Source: Symsagittifera roscoffensis
Taxonomy: Eukaryota; Xenacoelomorpha; Acoela; Convolutidae
Assembly (NCBI RefSeq): GCF_963678635.1
Contig: NC_087070.1
Span: 12,682,539-12,746,538, forward strand
Direction of reading: 5' to 3'
DNA length: 64,000 bases
Shown here: in pieces, positions 19,270 through 29,293 of the stretch
Layout of the letters: each line of letters starts with the position of its first letter
Numbering within the stretch: position 1 is the first letter of the stretch
Made by a program: the position numbers and the translations under genes
The notes under the pieces: generated by a model
The model's input: only the letters and a program-made list of their open reading frames with translations
Database searches by the model: none
Told to the model about the DNA's origin: nothing

Positions 19270-20029
19270 TGAAATTTTAAAGATTCGAAGTGACGACGTA
19301 ATAATTCTGAGAAGCGTCAAGGGCGGCCATTTTGGAAGGGGGCCAGAATGAAAACACAACAACATTAGTTGCGATAGCGATAATGACGAGAATTGTGATT
19401 GGAAAACAACAACAAATTGCAGAAGTAGCAGAGACCGTTCCGAGTTGCAACTATTGTGTCGCTACAATAGTTGCAAGGCCGTTGCGAACAACGGTGAAGG
19501 GTGGAAGACAGCCTTCCGGAAGGAAGATGAGGGTCTCATTTCCCTGGATTCAAGAATCCGGAGGGGTCTCGGGACTGAAACTCTTAGCATTTCATACAAA
19601 CTTTTAGCTTCCCTATTATGTCCTGAATTAAATTTATTTAACATCTGAATTCATTTTGCTAGGATGAGAAGCTAGGAGTTGTGGGAAAAGGGTTGATCCA
19701 TCTTCGATGGAGATGATGATTTTTATCTACTGAACAAGAACAATAATGATTCAATAAATAGTTCTAGCCCTGTTTTTAGGAGTGACCTCGTGGTCTGTGG
19801 ATATTGAGACCCAGCCATGAGCTCACTATTTCTGCATGTAATCTAGTTAATTAGAGTGTTTTGACCGAAGCCGAAAGCAGTAACGTTTTTGTCGACCCGA
19901 TGTTAGAAAGAACATCAAAAGAACTGGCTTGGTAGAGACGGTGAAAAGCATGTAGAGCTCTGTTTGGACGTTGGCTAGTCGTCTTAGCTTTATTTTCCGT
20001 CGATATGTATCTTCCGGGCGAATGTTACA
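19270..20029 (+). mobile_element. 5' LTR of E3
   Basis: Ends in ..GGGCGAATGTTACA, identical to the sense-strand LTR end of E2, followed by the shared TAGAT-TTTTT spacer and a PBS-like site. Inside, AACTGGC..GGT.GAGACGGTGAAAA and GGGTTGATCCATC..GATGGAG match the E2 LTR. The left end is placed at TGAAATTTT by comparison with the E1 LTR (TGAAATTTC) and is uncertain by some hundreds of bases. An AATAAA lies near 19754. Confidence 0.6.
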
Positions 20030-20132
20030 TAGATGTTTTTAAGGCGTTCCTGGGTGTTATTCTTTTTTAACATCATGACCGGCAGAACCGTTAACGAGCA
20101 CTCCGCGCCGAGCGGATGCTCACATTAATGCC
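20030..20132 (+). promoter_or_regulatory. E3 primer-binding site and proximal leader, cut by E2
   Basis: A 12-nt spacer is followed by AGGCGTTCCTGGGTG (20042-20056), the E1/E2 primer-binding site with T>A at the first base and C>T inside. A hairpin GAGC-GGAT-GCTC lies at 20110-20121, at the same distance as the GGGC/GCCC stems of E1 and E2. The E2 LTR begins at 20133. Confidence 0.55.
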
Positions 20133-21007
20133 TGTAACATTCGCCCAAATACTACACAGCGACGGAGCGTAGAAAAAGTACCTATTAACGACTGGCAGGC
20201 GTCAGTTACCTTAATCCTACTCATTTTTCACCGTCTCGACCTTGCCAGTTGATTTTCTGGTCTGTTTAGGGCTAAGTAAAAAGTTTTGGCCATCAGTCAA
20301 ACGACTTTTGATCAGCTTTCGTTTACATTCGAACACAACCACATAGCTGAGTCTCGGATCCTCAGACTACGTGATTGTCATTAAAAACACGGCTCGAACA
20401 ACCTATTTTAACATGTTTTTGTGTGACAGTTCTATATTAAATCCATTGGAGATGGATTGACCCATTCCTCTTTCTAGCTACTCATATTCTAAAATATCAA
20501 ACTATACCGGTGTTAATTTAAAGTTTCACGACATCCAAGTAGCTATACAGTCAGTCTTAAACAGTCCCTTCACATAAGACAGTCTCTGGGGGACCAAGTC
20601 TCTGCTCCCGTAATCTTCCTGAGATAACGCTCTTATCTCTTCCAATTTGTGTCCCGGGAGGGTTCTGTGGAATATTCCTTCCCCACTGAAGCTTCCTTCT
20701 CCACTAATATCCGCTGATAAGGGTCTTATCGTGCGTTTTTGCCACGATAAGAGGCTTCGTGTTTTCCGTCTCTTGTGCGACCGTTTTTCACAATATTTGG
20801 CGTTGTTCTGATTTTTCGTCGTTTTACGTCAAATCGGCCGTCTTTTTGTTTTTCTGAGAAATATTCCCCTTCCGATCGAAATTTTGAAAATAAAAATTCC
20901 AGAATATTCCTACCTTCCTTCGCAATCCTTTTTCGTTAATAAGGCCTTTATTCGTTTTTTCTCGTGTCGCCGAAAGGTTGCGCTGTGTCATCTGGCAGAA
21001 TGGCACA
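20133..21007 (-). mobile_element. 3' LTR of E2
   Basis: 875 bp, TG..CA-bounded, paired with 42095-42977. It contains hairpins built on GATAAG (20621-20639, 20716-20730, 20725-20751) and a sense-strand AATAAA in GAATAAAGGCC near 20945. It ends directly against the E3 leader on the left and the purine tract on the right. Confidence 0.88.
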
Positions 21008-21724
21008 TACTCCCCGCACAAGTCCCCATCAATGTCCATATTGATCGCATAACACCGGGTTATCGTCAAGTAGTGTTCCAGTTTTCTGTAATCAATCTTA
21101 CAAATCGCATAAGAAAATGAAATTTATCTACTCCACCTCATTTCACTGCCTTTCAACATTTTTACAAAATTTGCACCATGAGGACTGTCCTAGATAAAAT
21201 TTCTTTTCTGACTACTTACGTCGTCTTGCCATAAAATTTCTTTTCGCTCTTTGTGATTAAAAAGTTGGGACGTGGCACGGCCACGCACCCGTTAAAATTA
21301 ACTTAAGATTACTCACCAATTATAATCAGTTATTTATGCGGTCCTTTCAATATTAAAACTAAGAAACTCTGTGGCTAGGAAAATTATTGAGTTACCCACC
21401 CTTCTCGAGCGAGTTTACTCAAACTTACCATGTCGCCACACAGTGAAATTGTGTCTTACACAGGTTAAAAACTTCAATCGTGTTTAAATAGGTAAATATA
21501 CTCACCTATGTTCTATATATGTATATACATAAATAGTCATAACTAAAATCAACAATTTCAACAATTTTAGCAATTGCAACATTGTAGTTTGATCTGACCA
21601 AACTAGATCAAAACAAAAAGTTTAACAAGTTCAATAATCAAAACTTGGTTGATTGGTTTAAGTTTTAACACACAAAGACAATCAAGTTTTTTTCTCCTTC
21701 TTCTCTCTTCTTTGTTCGTAATCT
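21008..21724 (-). promoter_or_regulatory. E2 3' UTR with polypurine tract next to the LTR
   Basis: 717 bp of AT-rich noncoding sequence from the ORF2 stop to the LTR. The sense-strand sequence touching the LTR is CTTGTGCGGGGAGTA (21022-21008). It is a polypurine tract preceded by a T-containing box, in the position where plus-strand DNA synthesis is primed. It differs by one base over 13 from the internal TTGTCCGGGGAGT motif. Nothing else was recognised. Confidence 0.6.
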
Positions 21725-22456
21725 TCACTCCATCGCTTCTCCATCCTGATCTTCAGCTTCGCTGTCTTCTAATACCTTCTCCAGCATGTCCATGGAGTTG
21801 CGGGCCGTGCCCCAACTCTCCCGTTCCAACAGCCTCGGTTTGCAACAAGGTAGCAAGTCAACATTAACCTTTTGCTCCCGGTTCCTGCAAAAGCTGTTGT
21901 GAAGACATAGGCTCACATTTCGTTCTAGGTCAGCTCTTAAGACCTCTTTCTTCTCATCTTCAGTTACACAAGGCGCTCCAGCTACCCGCTTCACCGCCGT
22001 GGTGACCGCGTTTCTGTGCGTCAGGAATGCTCTCTTACAGGCTCCCGGTCCTATATCTAACTGGAAAGATTGATAGGCTTCCGTGTTCCTCGACATGTGA
22101 CGCTTCGCGCGTTCATGCATCCATGATGTCATCACTGCACGGAACCAAGGCATCAATCTTTGCCTTGACCATATTCTTTCAATGGCTTTAGGTATCCTCA
22201 GAACCTTGCAGGTGGTTCTGAAAAGATCCAATTCACGACTCATTTTTACGTTGCTCAGCTGTTCAGGAGTCGGCACGGCCGTCTCCTGCTGACTTGTGTC
22301 CGCGTTAGCCTCCAACCATCTCACTGCTAGCATGGCGCTAACCACCACGATTGACACTTGTTGATTCTGATCGGGCAACCCCGTGGAGTACAACTCCTCC
22401 ACGTCCCATATTAGCATCAGATTCCCGCGTTTGTGGTACCATAACGTCTGCGCCAA
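21725..22456 (-). pseudogene. E2 ORF2, C-terminal end
   Basis: 243 codons, same frame as the segment at 22472-22933, separated by a TAG at 22472-22474. Mostly helical, with charged and aromatic residues; it includes LDLFRTTCKVLRIPKAIERIW and a Cys-containing stretch (SLCLHNSFC, LLPCC), and ends acidic (EDSEAEDQDGEAME). No counterpart was recognised in E3, whose ORF2 ends earlier, so either E3 is truncated or the ends differ. Function unknown. Confidence 0.6.
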
Positions 22457-22471
22457 GCAGTGGCAAGGATA

Positions 22472-22933
22472 CTACCCATGGGTTCTCACTATGTTCCTTC
22501 GGCTCCGATACCCTGAGGCTCCCAGCAACGGTTCCACCTCCATCATAATTCTGTGTAAATCGTCTTTCTCTTCTATGGTGGGGAATTCAGTGGGTAACAC
22601 TCCACTCGCTTTCTGCTTTTGGAACTCGCTCACATTACCTTCGTTCAATGTCAGGAACTCTTCACCCACCATGTCTTGCAACTCGCCTTCAGATCTCTTC
22701 GGGACTGCCCGAAAGATCTTCGCCAACAAATCATATGACCTCTCCGACATTCTGGCCAACCTCACGCACTTTGGCACAGAGAAAAGTTGGTCAATCAACA
22801 CCTGCTGTGTCCTCGCATCCATCACCACCATGTGTCTAGGATATCTACTACTGCAATATGGTGCGGAGCTTGAACCCACCAGATATTTTGAACCAGTCGG
22901 TTTATGATAGGCCTCACTATCTTTCAGATTCAT
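22472..22933 (-). pseudogene. E2 ORF2, conserved C-terminal domain, second half
   Basis: 153 codons matching E3 59609-60265: KPTGSKYLVGSSSAP, SRYPRHMVVMDARTQQ, DQLFSVPKCVRLARMSERSYDLL, AVPKRSEGELQ. The alternating strands and helices suggest a compact alpha/beta domain that I do not recognise. It is shifted one frame from the preceding segment, overlapping it by four bases. Confidence 0.65.
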
Positions 22934-23388
22934 CTCGTTCTCCAGAGTTCTCTCCAGCCTCCGATCTTCTGCTCCGTCTGCAATGCTCCAGGGAATACTT
23001 CCACGCTGAGGAACGTCACTAGCTCATGGGCACGCTCCAGGCGCTCGAGCGATTCTATCGAACTCGTCATGCTACAAAATCCCAAGGCTGTGATCAAATT
23101 TACATCCGTCACCCCATGACAGTCCGCGACCAACTCCATACCACTCTTATCCGACATGCTCAATCTTCGGTACAATCGTGCCAGTTGCCGATGCTGCTCG
23201 CTCAGCGTAACCAGGCAGTGTCCCAGGTTACAAACATGTCCTTCCATCCCACTATGTTGAGCCAAGCATGTGCCTTGCTTCAACCAATTGCTCGATGGAC
23301 CTTTCTCGGACAGCTCCGTCGATGGGTTGCTCGTCCGCTTCGTCAACCTCATGGCCAGCAGATGATGTATCATGGCCAGATCATGCAA
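22930..23388 (-). pseudogene. E2 ORF2, conserved C-terminal domain with HxC-x4-C-x7-H motif
   Basis: 152 codons. It contains GMEGHVCNLGHCLVTLSEQH, in which His, two Cys and the final His have the same spacing as in E3 (near 59600). It continues with DCHGVTDVNLITALGFCSM and FLSVEVFPGALQTEQK, both also in E3. The four residues could bind a metal. The upstream join to 23409-24536 needs a frameshift. Confidence 0.65.
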
Positions 23389-23408
23389 ACTCGCGTCATC
23401 GTTCAGGT

Positions 23409-24536
23409 CTAACGTGATATCTGCGTCATGTCCCAGATTAAACCGGCGTTAGGATGAGGACACCACGAAGGCTTCATGAGTTCCCACATCGTTACTAGAC
23501 TGGTTTTCAAGGGGCCGTCCCAAGAACCACAATCAAAACTCACTTGCCCCTTTATCTCGGGAACCGAGAGTTCGACCACTCGTTCTTCCAAGATAATTCC
23601 CAGCTTGGGTTGTTCCATCATCCGCATTCCAGTTTCTTTCATTCGTTCAACCCAGAAATTGAGTACTATGACTTGCTCATAGTCGAAGTACGCTTCCCTG
23701 GCTTCTTCATTCACGAAGGGATTGTACGCCATCCCCGGTATGCCAGGCACATATTGGAACGACTTCAGTCTCCCTAGTGTTGCAAAGTCTTTTTGTCCTT
23801 TGACTGCTTCAATCAACTCCCGGCTCACTTTCAATTCTTTGTTGGAATATCTTCTCACTTCTTCCAACTTGCGATAGCTCTCCATGTCATTCGACTCCTT
23901 ATTTGGTACAGCCAACGGCATGTCCTGATATAGTTCTAGGAGTGCCCTAAGGAAGTTCCTTTCGCAATCAACTCCCTTTTGCCGAATGATCTTTATACAT
24001 TCTCCCAAAACAGGAGTGGGGATACGATCCACCACGAACCTGACAAAGCAAAGGGCATCCTTACACTTAGCCCATGCTATCGCAGAATCGTCTTTTGAAA
24101 TCAACGCTCGCAGAGCTTCCATCAACTCCAGCTCCTGTTCCCGTGATTTCGAATCATTACTGGCCTCATATTCCGCCCTCTTGATGCCCATCAAGCACCA
24201 AGCCAACCGTACTTGCAGATCAGTTCTCATGCAAGGATGAGCCAGGTATGCTGCCACCGTAGCCGGTGCATGCATCGCCTCGTCGAAGTATCTCTGGAGG
24301 GCCGCCCTCCAGGAAATTTCTAGTAGTTTTTCCAATCCGATTTCGTTCGCTTCAGAGGACATCACCGTGCCGTATTCTTTCCGATTTAAGTTTGAACTCT
24401 CCGTAAGTTCTTTCAGATATTCCTGCATGGCTCGCTTCTCGCTCCAAGCCATCAGGTGCCCTCTCGCGGAGTTTCTCGCTTTCAACATCTCCACATAACC
24501 CCCTGCTGGATCTCCCATATGGACCGATTCCGGCAC
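23409..24536 (-). pseudogene. E2 ORF2, helical segment
   Basis: 375 codons matching E3 in 58300-59261 over the whole length: GGYVEMLKARNSARGHLMA, LQVRLAWCLMGIKRAEY, CFVRFVVDRIPTPVLGECIKI, RRYSNKELKVSRE, YVPGIPGMAYNPF and AYFDYEQVIVLNFW. Predicted almost entirely helical, without a transmembrane segment or a catalytic signature I can name. Its conservation between otherwise diverged copies indicates past selection. Confidence 0.7.
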
Positions 24537-24751
24537 AGTGACTCGACTGTACTAGACCACGTCGAGTTGTCCTTCCAGTTTCAACTTGGCCATGTTGGTC
24601 CGCGAGGGCCTGTAATCTTCAAGTCCTCCAGATCCACATTGACTGATGATCTCCATCTCTAATTTAGTGTCTGTTTTCTTTGATCTCACGGCTGTTGTGG
24701 TCAGACCTGCCAAGAGCATAGGGGGTATCAGATTCTCTTTTTCTCCCCCTG

Positions 24752-25351
24752 TCAGTGTTGCACCATCTCCTTGCCCGCTCTCGCCTGAACGACCCGCGCT
24801 TTTAAAGAGGTCACCACTGCGCTGGCTCTCGACTTCACCACTCTCGGGTTCATGGCTCGACTTCCTGTTTTCCCTTTTAGTCGCTTCAGCCCCTTCCTGG
24901 CTCGTCTGATAGGTAATTTCATTGCAACCTGCTGATCATCGGCACTGTCTTCTGTTACTGACTCGGTCAGAACATCCGACTCCATGGAGTTCACTATCTT
25001 CTCCAGGACCTCACGCATGATGGGTTGGTTCAATCTCACCTTCATTATGGACTGCGTCCCATATCGCCTTATCACGTCCCATGATCTTTCCATGAAACTC
25101 ACTCGGCTCCAGGTTGCCCCTGTCTTGCCTTCTAACTCACTTTGATATCTCTCCCATTCCTCTTCCGGCAGCGTGCTCAGAAAGGATACCCTCATTGATT
25201 CTTCGATTTTTCTCCTCCTCGGTGACTCATGGAGCAATCTCTGCGGATCCCTGCCTCTGCATTCTCTCGCTTGGCTTATTGGGTCCATCGGGGATAAGTC
25301 GGCCGACGCCTCCTTTGTAGGGGACATGAAAGACGATGGCGTCACTAGCAT
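24752..25351 (-). pseudogene. E2 ORF2, linker and SFLSTLPEEEW domain
   Basis: 199 codons. The middle (SPRRRKIEESMRVSFLSTLPEEEWERY, then VSFMERSWDVIRRYGTQSIMK) matches E3 near 57520-57720. The flanks are basic or low-complexity. The region 24537-24751 continues in other frames with stops. Confidence 0.6.
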
Positions 25352-25488
25352 CAGACTCCCATCGACTTACCCATCGTCGTCTGCACCAAACCGGTATTCT
25401 AACAAGTCTCTCTCTAACGCTCCCAGATCTGTCTCACCCGGTTTTCCCGTCTTTCCCTCGATGTCGTTGTCGTCATCGTTCTGATCCA

Positions 25489-25770
25489 TCAATTCATCAC
25501 CACCTGTATCGGGTTTCGGCCTGGGTTCTGAAGGTCCTTGTCCATGCCCGAGTCCGGCCGAGCCGGTACGGTCATGTCTCCTGCGTGATAAAACAATTCA
25601 TCATTCACCAGGAATTCTACGGACTCCTCGCCATGTGGTGCCAGGTCCTCTATTGTTATATATGAGCCTCCTCTGCTCTCCTTTGCCACTTCCAGCATCA
25701 CTACTTTCACTTCTCCTGACCACTTCAGTCTTGATAAGTCATCCGTCGGAGAATACACTTCATTCCACAT
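25489..25770 (-). pseudogene. E2 ORF2, variable linker fragment
   Basis: 93 codons with weak similarity to E3 57090-57220 (the V(K/V)VV..E and ITIEDLAPHG-like stretch aligns with TLIIPKFPKG). Acidic, low-complexity, in yet another frame; 25771-25877 and 25352-25488 hold stops. Low confidence in the exact limits. Confidence 0.4.
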
Positions 25771-25877
25771 TTCGGCCGAGACCTCTGGTCTCCTGGAAGG
25801 TAGTGCCTTGATCTTTTTCCTACTCCAAGCATCAGGAAATGAGAAGTCAAACGTGTGCGCGGCTGCAAAATTCCAGC

Positions 25878-27281
25878 CTATGAAGCGCGCTCCATCCCTT
25901 CACTCCACTTCAACATTCTCTTCTCTGCGTCACGAGCTGCTCCGATGCGAGGGGCAATGATGGGAGATGTGACTCCCAACAACATCCTCCTTATCGGTGG
26001 ATATCGAGGGCATTGGTCCGGCAGCGGCCTGGACCCAGAAAGCCACGCTTGCTGGTTCTCTTTAGCGTGTGCATAGGCCTCTGGTAAGAGTGGCACTCCC
26101 ATAGACGCTCCTGTATCCTTCACTACTGGTCTTAAATTCCAAAGCTTCGGGATAAATTGGATGTGAGAAAGTTCCTCACGGCCCATTCGGCACTTGAAGT
26201 GGTTGTTGAAATCCATCAACACCCAACCTGGCTCCGCTATTCTTTCGAACAGCCTATCGTCACTGGCCAGCCCTCTCAATTCCCTCTGCTCTACCCAGTT
26301 CAGCACGGAACAGTCCACGACTGAGACCAGGTTGACATACAACACAGAATTCCTGTTTGCCTTGACTTGCACGTCCGGGAACGCGAAAGTCATCACCGGC
26401 CCATACACCACCGTGACGAATTCCCGCAGTCCGTGAATCAGAGCCAACGGATCAATCCGCATCATGACAGCCAAATCTGTCAGCAAGGGCATGCCACAAC
26501 ATTGTTTACACTCACTCGCATCCGTCGCCACCTTATCTTCTCCCGTGACGCTTGTATTTTGTTGTAAGAGATATTGGAGCAGGAGAGTCCTCCAGTCTTT
26601 CATCTTCTTGAGCGAGGCGGTTTCCAACTGTGCATTGAACTCACGACTCGGTCCCTGTAGTTGTTCAGGGTAACGCAACAGCACAAGCAAATCACCCAGT
26701 CGACCGTAGGTCATGGCAATCAGAGTCAGGAGTCCATCCAATCTCAAATCTGCCAACGCTTGGGTGAAGAGATTCGCCGGCCCCTCCACGAAATTTTCAT
26801 CATCAAATGTCACGTATAAGGCTAATACCAGGCCAATCGACAACTTCCTGATGTCCTTGACAAAACTCGCGATCAAGTTCCGGGATGCCCTAGGATAGCA
26901 CGTCGACAGGAAGGATGGCGTCCATCCCACTCCCATTCCACCCAAGATAGCATCCGATCGTTCGTACTGTGCCCTCGTGGCTAGCACGTCAGCTTGGAAC
27001 TTGTCCAGCGACATCGTGTTTACGTCCTGCATCAATTTCAACATCATGCCCCCAGCTAACTCCCGGGCATCAAACAAGTTTTTCAGATACACGTGTATCT
27101 CTTTTATCACTGCCGGCGCATGCTCGAACGCGTCCTCACCCAAGGTGCACAGCCTTGGTGACAAGTACAACCATATGTTGTTGTGCGGCGTCGTGCGCAA
27201 AGCCATTGCCATGAGATCTTCTTCCGCTGATGTCATGTTCTTCCTGACTGTCCTGCCCTGCTCATTCTCGGCATGATCCAT
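25878..27281 (-). pseudogene. E2 ORF2, large helical region
   Basis: 467 codons in the frame of 27282-28448, separated only by a TAG where E1 and E3 have an Asp or Ala codon (WFR-D/A-ME). Conserved with E1 and E3: EDAFEHAPAVIKEIHVYL, MPLLTDLAVMMRIDPLALI, a GP(V/A)(M/V)TFAFPD motif, LVSVVDCSVLNW and IPKLWNLRP. No known domain recognised. Confidence 0.7.
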
Positions 27282-28448
27282 CTATCTGAACCAGATATCA
27301 TCAGCCACCTGTTGTACTAACAGATGATCGTCATCCACCCCTGGTCTTAGCTTCAGCAATCTGGCAAAGTTGGACAGCTCCAACCCCAGAACCTCATCTA
27401 GCACCAACCGAGTTGTGCTACAATCTCTGAGCCACTGTATGGCATTGGAAATGTCAGCCCAAACGGCGGGAAGCTCAGAACGGGACGGGTAGTAATTGTC
27501 TGGGTCTACTACTCTGTTCGGGGCAGGAATTATCACGTTGAACCTCCCCTCTGCTATCGTTGTGACCATTGTGTACACAAACTGAAGGGGTTCTGGCAAT
27601 GCAGCGTACCCTGGTGACAACACAAAGACCACCTTCACCGCATTTTGGGTGAAACGTTGTTTTGCTGCTGCTTCTACCTCAGCCATCGCCGAGAGTAATG
27701 TCATTATCGCCTCCCCTATGACCTCGTTGCTCGGGATCGACCCATCCGTCAGACGTGACAACAAGCCCCTGCTTTGCAGATGATCATTTGAGCCTGCAAC
27801 CACTATCACCTGCGGCTCCATGCTGACCACCCTTCGTACACTTATCATCATGCCTATTGCCTGTCCCCAGTCCAATTTAGGCGCCGTCAAGAAAATCACG
27901 TCGGGCCAAAAGAGAGAACGGGGCGTATAGAGATAATCGGAACTGGCCACGATCAGATACTTGGCAGCTTTCTTCATGTCTAAAGGATCATAAGCTGCAA
28001 ATAGGCCGTCGCCTATTGGGGCCTTCAGTTTCCCATATCTCTTGTCATCTCCCTCTACCGTGGTCGTTCGGGGGTAGTCCCTTGAATAATTGCCAGGCGT
28101 CTGACCGGGTGGTTTATCAAACTGCCTGTATATCTTGTGATGCTTGTTATTGGGCTTGTTCTCTGCCTGAAACTTGCCCTTTCGAACAGGTGGCGTCAAT
28201 TCCAGGGCTCTCTGTCGGACGTCCGTAAGGGACCGGGTGTTCAAAGGTCCAAAGGTATTGTCCTGAGGCAACCCATTCAAGTCTGCATGCCGGAGCGTAG
28301 TCGTAGAGCTGAACTGCTCCTGCTCCGCTAGCAGCCAATCCACGCCTGGTATCCGATATAATCGCGACACTGTGGGACTTTCTCCGCCAATCATTCTCAT
28401 CGCGTCCTCCCGACACGCCAGGGTATTCACGTTCAATTTCGTGGACAT
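27282..28448 (-). pseudogene. E2 ORF2, second SGNH-like domain
   Basis: 388 codons. After a short helical lead-in (VSRLYRIPGVDWLLAE, shared with E1 and E3) comes an alpha/beta domain with KYLIVASSDY, SLFWPDVIFL, VIVVAGSNDHLQSRGLL and VVFVLSPGYAALPEPLQFVYTMV. The GSNDH motif resembles SGNH block III, but a clear DxxH block V is missing, so a catalytic role is uncertain. E1 has the same domain (AGMNDHLQATG). In E3 it is deleted in frame. The preceding in-frame TGA is a Trp codon in E3. Confidence 0.7.
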
Positions 28449-28490
28449 GTCCGTCTTGTACTGTTCCCAATGACTCGGGTCTGATCGGTT

Positions 28491-28748
28491 TCAAAGCAGC
28501 AGGCTGCCTGGTTCAACTCCCTCCGTAGGCACGGCGCTCGTAGACGGTCCTGCTGCTGAAGCAGGGTTTGCCGTGGCGGGCGGATCGTTCCTCCTAGACA
28601 CGGTCTGGGAGTTATTCCTGTTCTGAACCACTGATCTCCCGAGTCGACTTTCAAGCGGTTGTGTTCTGGGAGGAGGAGCAGTCCCCAGCCTCTCTCTCAC
28701 GTTTGAGCTCGGAGCGATGGGTGCGGCTACAGCCGTCTCCATTGCCAA
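28491..28748 (-). pseudogene. E2 ORF2, Pro/Ser/Arg-rich linker
   Basis: 85 codons, low-complexity linker between the two SGNH-type domains (PPPRTQPLESRLGRSV, GPSTSAVPTEG). It ends PGSLLL before a TGA; E3 reads RGSLMW at this point. Confidence 0.5.
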
Positions 28749-29293
28749 GGTCCCCCTAGGCGGTTAACGAGGGATTCGGGCACGCGTGCCCTTATTCTAC
28801 TTCCTCCGGTCGAACTGGTCCGAGCCAGAGAACTGGTCGCCCTCGAGTCCTGTTCCACTTCCCTCAACTGCGTCGGAAATACATCATTCACCCAGTGTCT
28901 TCCTCGTTGGGTGTTGAAATGTATCCCGTCTCTGGTAAGCGCGATGTGATCAATCATGCGCAGCGTGTTTTCAAGATCCAGAAGTCGCAACTCGCCAGGG
29001 TTGTTTCTCACCAGATTACGGATCATTTCGTTCCACCGTGTCACGTTGCCATTCATGAAATCTGCCACTGTGGTGCCCACCAGCGGGTTTTGTGGTATCA
29101 TGCACAGCACCACAAACCTGGGCCTGTACTTCTCCTTCAGCTCATTTAGGAGGCATACCAGCAGAGGCTCCAACTTGCACTCGGGAGTCACTGGGGCTCT
29201 CGAGACGTCGTTAGTTCCTAGCATTATCACCAGCGTATCCAGAGGCTCCTCCAAAGGACAGAGTGGTTGTCTGATCATAGACGAAGATCTCAT
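28727..29293 (-). pseudogene. E2 ORF2, SGNH hydrolase domain, second part
   Basis: 188 codons with block III (IMLGTNDVSR), a central helix and strand pair (PRFVVLCMIPQNP) and block V (RDGIHFN, followed by a R-G-x-W-V/L-N-x-V/D-F segment as in E1). Block I (GDSL) is in the next frame at 29211-30527, and about 15 residues between blocks I and III appear lost at the frameshift near 29285, so this domain is broken in E2. Confidence 0.75.
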
